64,000 nt of DNA from Gracilariopsis chorda (lineage: Eukaryota > Rhodophyta > Florideophyceae > Gracilariales > Gracilariaceae): NCBI GenBank assembly GCA_003194525.1, contig NBIV01000027.1, positions 372,001-436,000 on the forward strand, written 5' to 3'. A program made the translations under genes and the position numbers. Under the pieces are notes generated by a model. The model saw only the letters and a list, made by a program, of their open reading frames with translations, did no database searches and had not been told where the DNA came from. Below, one piece after another: positions 57,021 through 64,000 of this stretch; the first letter of the stretch is position 1; each line of letters begins with the position of its first letter.

Positions 57021-57751
57021 GGGTAGCCTTTAGGCTTGTCACGGAAGTTGCTCATGGTTACCGCAAAGGGCCAGTGGGGTACCACATTCATTACTCTATT
57101 GGCAATGAGGGAAAGGTGTTTCGTTACCAACTTGGGATGGGTTTGCAACAAAACCAGACCTGATGACTCACATACCGCTGCAGCGGCTAACTGGGTCATA
57201 GGTGGTATGACTATCGCTTTTGCCAATCTGACCTTGTTGGACACGGTACTCGTGGGAAACTTCAACTTAGCTGGGGCAGTCTCAGGTCCAAGGCGCGAGC
57301 CGACAATCGCGAATGGTGGTCCTCGATGGAAAGCGACCCTCCTTTGGCCAGGATAGATTGCCTTTACATATATATCAATAAAGCTCGTCCCTAGGATCCC
57401 TTCTGCCCCCAGGTTTGGACATACAAGAAACCAAGTATTAACCTTCAGGTGACCCAATTGGACGTAGAGCGGAAGTATTCCACGAATGTCCATCGGCCGA
57501 CGTGATGCGTCCGTTACCTTCGGTGACTTCTTTTCCTGTATCATCATTTTCCAGCCCAATGGTAAGAACTTCGAATGTACCAGATTGGGGCCTCCTCCAG
57601 TATCCAATACGGCCGTAAACGTTCTATTGGCAGTGGCCTGTAGTCTCAAGGTTCCCTGTACCTTGCAGTTATCCTTCCTCAGGACACAAACAGCGTCCTC
57701 CAGGTCTTCCCATTGGTCCACAGCATACACTCGACTCGAGACTCCTGTCAT
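57000..57751 (-). pseudogene. protease of element C, one frame off from RT
   Basis: TAVLDTGGGPNLV carries the D-T-G active site, and GTSFIDIYV is the flap/second motif. Near 57,025 (AAGCCTAAAGG on the coding strand) the frame leaves the RT frame by one base, so a single indel separates protease from RT. Upstream of 57,751 the expected gag is absent. Confidence 0.85.
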
Positions 57752-57829
57752 TTCGTTCTCTGGTTTTTTCTCTTCTCAGCTCCTGTGGTCTGCGAGTCCG
57801 ATGGTTTGAGGCGGCAGTTATACGAGGGA

Positions 57830-58450
57830 CGATACACCCAATACTACTAATCATAATCAAACATAACACGATAAGGGTTGCGCACAGTGATTACAGCTTA
57901 GTACAACCATGCATAACATCATTACAACACATTACAACGACGCACATCAAGTGAATCAAGCAGCCAACAATGCGCAAGAAGTGAAACAGACATGCCAACA
58001 ATGTGCGAGCATGTGGTGGCACTGTGTAAACACCTACTTGCATCACCATCACTATGACAAAGCACAAATTCACATGCCACCGCATCCATGTACATACCCT
58101 AGGAGTGTTGCGTGCATGGCACGTGCTTACTTGCACAACTGCACATATGCAACACCTGCATGTCCCTGTACACCAGATGTAGCCACACATATTCCTAAGT
58201 ACCATGCCCATTTACCTTATGTCAAGTGGCCAGTTCCATGCCCATGACCCATACGATGCACAACACTTGTAACCATTACATTGCATATGAGTACATGCAG
58301 CAGCCAATCATATGCCCGTTTCACGTTGGGTTTGAGAACACACGCATATGCGCTTTTGCAAAGCAGCTCTCAAAAACAGCCCTCCGTTATGTGAAACATT
58401 GTTTCCAAGTGCTGCACCATGATGTCTCACCACTACCAGGCACTAGACCA
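57830..58450 (-). repeat. LTR-like sequence, family II relative, reverse
   Basis: Read on the - strand it shares blocks with 59,341-60,035 and 61,937-62,669: AAAAGCGCATATGCG, AACCCAACGTGAAA, GATTGGCT, GTGAATTTGTGC. Boundaries are approximate. It abuts the truncated element C. Confidence 0.5.
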
Positions 58451-58459
58451 TGTGCTAAG

Positions 58460-58765
58460 ATCAACAAATGGCAATGGGTTTGCTGTAATGATTGATTTAG
58501 TTATTTGAAATTGTGACCCTCTAGATTGTGCGCGCTTTTCGTGTACACCTGCACACACGAATAACGTGTACTGTAATGGTGCAACCACCGTTGTCGCTTG
58601 ATGCGACGACGGTGAAGTGTGTGCGGTAGGGTAAATGTAGATTGGTTTTGCCTGCTGTCGAGTAAGTCGAATAAGGCTGACAACCTTCCTTGTTTTACTT
58701 TCTTGTTTCTTGTTCCTCCCTTTCTTTCCTCCCTTTTGTTTTCATAACCCGCGTGCGTTGCAACA
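58460..58765 (+). repeat. 3' part of a family II LTR
   Basis: About 300 bp nearly identical to 62,355-62,669, ending at the same CAACA terminus (58,765). Its 5' part is missing; instead inverted family II sequence lies directly to the left. A hairpin around the GACGACGG/CCGTCGTC-type repeat near 58,590-58,612 is shared. Confidence 0.75.
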
Positions 58766-59340
58766 GTTCATGGGGCCAGAGCGTTGACGTTTTGCAGACG
58801 TCGCGCTCTACTGATGTATCTTTGGATTCTATGAGGACTGGTTTCCTTTCACGCAGGTACGCGTTGCGTTGCGAGCAAGCGAATCTTGTGGAAGTCGAGT
58901 GGCAGTGGTGAAAGTAGGCAAAGCGTTCAGGGACTCGTCTCTGGTAAACCGACCTGCGCTTGTTCGGATCTCTGCTTCTTTGCTTCAGCGCACAAGGAAG
59001 ACCGCACTATTTTCCGGCAAGCGACTAGAAGGGGTTAACTGGTGAAAGCTTATCGCGTCAGCTACTGCCCTCCCTTGGACATCTCGTACGGCTTGTAAAG
59101 CCCCTCGCTCTGAAGTGCGCAGAGCAGGATTGGTCACAGAAACCACATCTCACCTGGAGAGAGTTACCAGGGACCACAGGATTCGCACCTCTAGGGTAGC
59201 GGGGATAGTATCTCCTGCCAGTGCGCCCGTCTTAAGATGTTTTATTTGCGTCCAGGCTCGTATCATAACGTCCTGTGAGTATAATCCGGGCGTTGAGTAC
59301 CCTAACTCCGCCTGTGATCGCGTACGAGACGCGTCTCCAC
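58766..59340. other. no recognised gene
   Basis: A + strand frame is largely open (best part 59,115-59,468) but without family resemblance. Flanked on both sides by LTR-like sequence, it is probably the remainder of a mobile element. Confidence 0.35.
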
Positions 59341-60035
59341 TGTTGGCAGTAGTACCTGTGCTGTCACTGAAAACCAAATGTTCCGGGGAGCATGGGCTGT
59401 TTTGGAGGGTACCTCTGCAAAAGCGCATATGCGCGTGTGCGCGAACCCAACGTGAAACTGGATTCTGATTGGCTACTGCAAATGTACATATGCAACGTGG
59501 TGCGTACAAGTGGTATGGCATAACTGGATCGGTTGGGCACACCCACGTGTCGAGCTACGACAGTGGTCACAGTGTACGTTGTGTGCAGGGGATACTGGTG
59601 AAGTGGTTGACAGCTGGTACAAGTGGTACAGCAGTGGTTGGTACAATGGTAAGGTGCGCATGCACTGTCAACAGGTTTACACATGCACGGGTATATTGAT
59701 GACGTGGGTGTTGTGTGCATTGCCACATGATGACATGGCACTACCACCAAAGGTTACGTGCCAATTTACTGTGACGTGTTGACTTACCGTGATGTGTTGG
59801 CATGTGCTGGCATGTGTTAGAGTCGTGAATTTGTGCCTTGTCATGGTCATGTGTATGCACGTAACTATTACGGAACGTTGGTGCGTTGGTGTGCGTTGAT
59901 GTAATGAGGTTGGGCTGAGCTGGCTATGTCATGTTAGATGATGATTGGTAGTATTGAGTGTCCGTGCTTAGTGGTTTAGGTTTTACTTGTAGTTGGTGTT
60001 CACGCGCAATTCGAGTTTAGAGTGGTATATAAGAT
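59341..60035 (+). repeat. LTR-like sequence, family II relative
   Basis: It starts TGTTGGCAG and shares ordered blocks with the solo LTR at 61,937 (AAAACCAAA, AAAAGCGCATATGCGC, AACCCAACGTGAAA, GATTGGCTACTGCAAA). The right part has TATATAAG at 60,026-60,033. Its right end is the insertion site of the LTR at 60,036, after which Copia integrase coding begins. Confidence 0.45.
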
Positions 60036-60843
60036 TGAAGTGCAACGCCCTCAGGGAGGGATTCTGGGTACTTGAACGCTTTCCCGATATTATCGGTTGT
60101 GTAGTGTGTATATGAACTACGCCCCACAATGGTGGGTATGGACACGTGTGACATGGTTTTGGGACAATTGGGGGTTGGCCACAGTAGTGGATGTTGCCAC
60201 GGAATGTGGAGTATTTTAGTTAATTTTATTTATTATTTTCACACCCATTTCTGGGAAGCTAGTACTTAGTGCGACGGCGCACTGCCGTCGCACCAGTAAA
60301 CCTTCCCCAACAAGGGACCCCAACCTGGGGAATTGGCTCTGAGCTTTACCGCCTCCGCGTGTTCTCAACTCCTCCTTGGAGGGAAGCACCGTAGTGTACG
60401 GAAGTTCACCCCCCTTGCACATCTAAAGGAGACCCATCATTGGGAGTACTAATTGTTCCAATCATATTGGTGTTTCGCCCTGTATAGGGAGTCCTGTCCA
60501 CCGGCATTGCCGTATCTACTCGTCGCTCTCGCGACCCACTTCGTCCTTCCTCTTTCCCCTTTCTAGGGTAGCACCTCCCGCTATCCGCGGCCCTCGTGTG
60601 CGCATCCGCTTACACACCCCCACTTACGTGGAAACATACCTCTACTGAGGATCACACCCCGCTCACGCGGATACCGAATCTTCGCCTTCACCTCCCTGCG
60701 CGAGTCGCGACAGGTGTCCCTGGTCGTACAAACCGGCTTCGCTGCGACACCTCTGGGAGGGCTCTACCCAACTGGGTTCACCTCGTGAGAGGAAGATCCC
60801 GGACGTCTTTCGGTGTTTTTCCCCTTTGGGGCATTGCACCACA
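60036..60843 (+). repeat. solo LTR, family I, with TSD AAGAT
   Basis: The 808-bp sequence starts TGAAGTGCAACGCCC and ends CATTGCACCACA. Perfect duplication AAGAT flanks it (60,031-60,035 and 60,844-60,848), fixing both ends. It closely matches 6,649-7,473 and holds the same perfect stem-loop (60,269-60,293). It interrupts the distal end of the Copia integrase frame. Confidence 0.95.
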
Positions 60844-61330
60844 AAGATTTGTCTGAAGGACCTCCAAGTAAATCCAAGCCAGAGCTGGCGAACTTCCCTT
60901 CCATCCCCTCAACTTCCTTACAACTTTCAACAGCAAGTACACTCCCTCAAGTGCACGAGATTCGAACTTGGTGCCCGGGTTCATTTTTAATACAAATGCG
61001 GCACATCCAAATACTCTGACATACTTCAAACAAGCCCTGGTTTCAGTCACCAGCACATACGGTGTTACGCCAGTGGTGGAGTGCGGCACTCTATTGCGAA
61101 CATAAATAACATGTTTCAGTGCATATGACCACAAACATTCTGGAAGATTTGCTTGAATGAGCAAAGCTCGGGCAGGTTCACCCATAGTGCGATTGATGCG
61201 CTCTGCAATGGCATTATGTTCTGGGGTATACGGTGGAGAAAACGATACCTCCTGGAGACCATTCTTCGGATTCTCTTGCATGGCAATGTACTCTTCTGCA
61301 TTGTCAGAGTGTAGCTTTCGAATAAGCACA
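60844..61330 (-). pseudogene. Copia integrase, second half
   Basis: LHSDNAEEY carries the second catalytic Asp and SPPYTPEHNAIAERINRT the Glu, followed by LPECLWSYALKHVIYVRNRVP and VFGCAAFV, all standard for Copia. The true homology ends at about 60,844; the longer open frame runs into the inserted LTR. Confidence 0.88.
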
Positions 61331-61936
61331 TGCTATCCTCCAAGCTGTTTGAGCTTCTGCCTCACACCCAAGAACACTTGTGCAATCTCAGACCTATGAA
61401 TCATGAACCCAAGTACTGCATATCGCGAGTGATCATCCACAAATCCAGATGCATACCGGAATCGATCTGGGAACGATGGCACTAATGGACCCATAATGTC
61501 TGAGTTCACAATGTCTCCAACGTTGTCAGATCTTTCAAACTTGCCCAGAAATGGCAGTTTATGTGCTTTTCCAAGCCGACACGATCGACATATCTCCTCC
61601 ATGCACTTGAGTTTTGGGACTCCGTCGACATGTTCATGAACCTTTTGTAGGTCATGCTCATTCATATGTGCCAGTCTGCGATGCCACAATGTAGTTGTGC
61701 TGTCGTCTGTTGCAGAAAGCATCATGGATGTATCCCAGTGGTCAATGGGGTTAGGTAGCATGTACAGACGGGAACGATTATGACCAGTCCCACGTCCAAT
61801 GTCAAACCCGTCCTCATGTTGTAGGGTTACCTCCTTACCACAGAACCGTGACTGGATACCCTTGTCAGCTAGGCGACCTACAGATACTAGGTTATATCCA
61901 AGATTCGGAACTAGCAGCACTTTCGCCAACCTGAGG
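61331..61936 (-). pseudogene. Copia GAG-pre-integrase and integrase first half
   Basis: VLLVPNLGYNLVSVGRL is the protease C-terminal part. LWHRRLAHMNEHDL with CRSCRLGKAHKLPF is the His-His-Cys-Cys zinc domain, and SDIMGPL and FVDDHSRY mark the start of the DDE core with its first Asp. A TAG at 61,333 cuts the frame before LHSDN. Confidence 0.88.
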
Positions 61937-62669
61937 TGTTGAAGTGTTGAACTCTACAAGTGGTCGAGTGCCTGGCCAACCCCCACAGAAGGTGTCAGCT
62001 TGGTCCAAAACCAAACCTTCAGGGGACGATGGGCACTTTTGGAGCCCCTCGCTCCAAAAGCACATATGCGCCTCTGCTCAAACCCAACGTGAAATGGCAA
62101 TGTGATTGGCTACTGCAAAATGCTATATGCATTGTATACCGTACAAGTGTTATGGAGTGTATGGTACTGGATTGCGGATATGCACAAGTGGAGCAATTTG
62201 GTTGGTCCAAGTGTGCGCGCAGTAGACGGTTGTGATGCAATGCCGAAGATGCGAATGGGAGCTGTATTGGGTGATTTGGGACAATGTGCGTTTGCGGGCT
62301 GCGCGGAGGGGTTGGAGTGCCAGGATGGTAATTGTTGATTTTTTAGAGCTGGTTCCAGATCAAGGGACTGGCAATGGATTTGCCGCGTTGATTGATTTAG
62401 TTATTTGAAATTGTGACCCTCTAGATTGTGTGCGCTTTTCGTGTACACCTGCACACACGAATAACGTGTAGTGTAATGGTACAACCACCGCCGTCGCTTG
62501 CTGCGACGACGGTGAAGTGTGTGCGGTAGGGTATATGTAGATTGGCTTTGCCTGCTTTTGAGTAAACTGGTCGACTAAGGCTGACAACCTTCCTTGTTCT
62601 ATTTTCTTGTTTCTTCTTCCTCCCGTTGTTTCTTCCCTTTTGTTTTCATAACCTGCGTGCGTTGCAACA
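61937..62669 (+). repeat. solo LTR, family II, with TSD TGAGG
   Basis: The 733-bp sequence starts TGTTGAAGTG and ends GTTGCAACA (5-bp perfect inverted ends TGTTG/CAACA). Target duplication TGAGG lies at 61,932-61,936 and 62,670-62,674. Removing it plus one duplication restores an uninterrupted Copia protease frame. Orientation is assigned from the shared order of blocks with 58,460-58,765. Confidence 0.93.
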
Positions 62670-63750
62670 TGAGGTTCACATCCAAGAAGGGTAGTATGAC
62701 ATCTCCTTGTTGCGCGGCATTAACCGTGGTGTTGTCCGCTAGCTCAATTGTCTTCTCTGGTATGTCAATCAGTGTGTCTGGAACGAACGCAGATACAGAA
62801 CAGAAGAAATGAGACGTAGCACCACTGTCCGCATAAGTGTCGATGTGACTAATAGCTGGCGGTACCACTGAAGACTTCTCACTAGCAACACCAGCAATCT
62901 CAACTTTGGACGCTCTACTGGATGACTTCCCAGAACGCTTTGGCTTCTCAACTGCGTTCACCCTCAGCTGGTCCAAGATTGCTTGTGGCAGATGGTTGTC
63001 AGGGTTGTCTGGATTCACGTGACATCGGTCTTGGGTATGTCCATCACGGTCGCAGAAGGTGCAGTGGTACCCGTTTCTGCTTCCAGCAGCATACGCACGA
63101 CCAGTGGGGTCGTTAACAGTGGTCGAATCTGACGCGTTACCATCATTTTCATTACCAATCGATGATCTGCTGTGTCCACTTATTCGGGCACCACCCTTGT
63201 ACCTGTTCTTTTTGCGATTACGACCTCTACTGGAACTACCTGAACCCATTTGACGAGCATTATATTCATCAATCAGGGTTGTCGCCACATAGTCCCATGT
63301 CAGTTCGGAGATCTCCTTGGTGCTAAGTGCTGCTGCAGTTGACTCCAAAGAGCAGTTGGGGTCAGTAGAGGCCAGAATCATAGGTGCTTTGTGAGACTCA
63401 GGTATAGCCGCATCCTTGCCCATGCGGTCCAGCTGCGAGAACAGACAGGCAAACAGTTCCACATACTCAGACATGTTTTGGCCTTTGTATGACATTCTGA
63501 ACAGCTGAGTTTGCACAGCTATACGAGACACAGTCCTGGTTGAGGCATATCTCGCATCAAGTAGTTGAAGCATGCGACCAGGGTCATCATCCACATCCAT
63601 GACTACACGCAGTGGGGCATCACAAAGTGCACAAATGATGATTGCACATGCCTTTTCGCGCTTTGCAAGTATACGGGAGGGTGTCTGGATCGCACTAGAA
63701 CCAGACGCTTGTGTCATTGTGGCACTAGATGACTCCTCTGAACTAGACAT
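62670..63750 (-). pseudogene. Copia gag and protease N-half
   Basis: I start at the ATG at 63,750 (MSSSEESSS). The capsid region resembles the UBN2 type (MSYKGQNMSEYVELF). A complete zinc knuckle C-x2-C-x4-H-x4-C is at residues 232-245 of the frame and the protease active site DSGATS at about 310-315. The codons after 62,670 toward lower coordinates belong to the inserted LTR. Confidence 0.88.
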
Positions 63751-63756
63751 AACCAC

Positions 63757-64000
63757 ATTCCAGACACCTTTAATTCGATACGCCGCACGTAGACGGTGTC
63801 GCTATAGGGTGTAATCTTCACCTCGCTTACCATGGAAGCGTGGGATCTTCACACCAGAGGTGGTTTCGGACTCAACTTCGGAGTCAGAAATTGTTCCGGA
63901 AGGAGATCAACTACCAAAAAATGAAACCAAATGAAATGAAAATGAAGCAGAGTGAGGGACTCGATGCTTAGAAAGTTGACCAGAAGCTAATATGAATGCC
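63757..64000. other. upstream leader of Copia element, no gene
   Basis: The last 244 bases hold no coding region. They include an A-rich stretch with repeated AAATGAAA units near 63,918-63,945 and are probably the untranslated leader or the edge of the 5' LTR. Confidence 0.4.

Larger units (their letters stand above)
53517..57751 (-). mobile_element. Element C: chromovirus pol, best preserved, no gag or LTRs
   Basis: Protease, RT, RNase H, integrase and chromodomain follow on the - strand. From about 57,020 down to 53,517 one single frame is kept, broken by stops at 56,136 (TAA), 55,569 (TAA) and 54,798 (TGA); the protease sits one frame off. Right of 57,751 LTR-like sequence of another family begins without gag, and no LTR is found to the left, so both ends are truncated. 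Confidence 0.9.
60844..63750 (-). mobile_element. Ty1/copia element: gag, protease, integrase; RT absent
   Basis: One - strand frame starts at the ATG at 63,750 and continues through 61,936 to beyond 60,844 when the two solo LTRs are set aside; both insertions plus duplications are multiples of three. The only other break is TAG at 61,333-61,335. RT and RNase H, which follow integrase in Copia, are missing, and no LTR of its own can be assigned within the window. Sequence from 63,757 to the window end may hold its 5' leader. Confidence 0.88.

Noticed and set aside
1-64000. CRISPR arrays, operons, prokaryotic defence systems
   Set aside because: No regularly spaced direct repeats and no bacterial gene context; the window is eukaryotic.

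Overview
This window looks like a nuclear chromosome segment of a repeat-rich eukaryote with compact, intron-poor genes. The best guess is a red alga of the florideophyte (Chondrus-like) type. That rests on long single-exon genes and dense Ty3/gypsy and Ty1/copia elements, and it is an inference because no lineage-diagnostic gene is present. There is no sign of operons, Shine-Dalgarno sites, CRISPR or prokaryotic genes. I found no convincing tRNA or rRNA.

Host genes sit in two islands. Island 1 (about 9.1-14.5 kb) holds a 162-aa protein of unknown function and a Golgi-type glycosyltransferase on the + strand. A Pro/His/Gln-rich low-complexity protein and a complete long-chain acyl-CoA synthetase follow on the - strand. 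Island 2 (about 45.1-46.8 kb, - strand) is a low-complexity RNA-binding-type protein. Its RanBP2 zinc finger is assembled across a 135-nt intron that is itself in frame and open.

The rest is mostly mobile DNA, often nested. (A) 0.3-5.3 kb, +: a decayed Ty3/gypsy chromovirus with most of its integrase gone. (T) 16.66-22.2 kb: a Plavaka-like (CACTA-related) DNA transposon with a 1,070-codon transposase frame on + and a convergent partner frame on -. Each frame is interrupted only by UAA/UAG stops. (B) 25,027-36,399, -: an 11.4-kb chromovirus of the same family as A. It has both LTRs, a perfect 5-bp target duplication (CATCG), a 600-bp MITE in gag and a 74-bp tandem duplication that shifts the frame after the integrase. 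B itself split an older + strand reading frame (24,231-25,026 joined to 36,405-37,225). That frame lies antisense in the 3' region of (D), a decayed chromovirus at 37.7-41 kb. Next come a Tc1/mariner fossil (41.2-41.8 kb), a near-perfect 122-bp fold-back (42.1 kb), a solo LTR at 50.0-50.9 kb and a gag zinc-knuckle fragment (51.3-51.6 kb). (C) 53.5-57.75 kb, -: the best-preserved pol, from protease to chromodomain, with three stops and one frameshift. (Copia) 60.8-63.75 kb, -: gag-protease-integrase, cut by two solo LTRs, each with a 5-bp target duplication.

The LTR families share an ACTTAG-linked stem-loop at an equivalent position, which the annotated ORFs do not explain. All retroelement genes look non-functional as read here. 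The confidently intact genes are the acyl-CoA synthetase, the glycosyltransferase, the 162-aa protein and, with caveats about start or splicing, the two low-complexity proteins.
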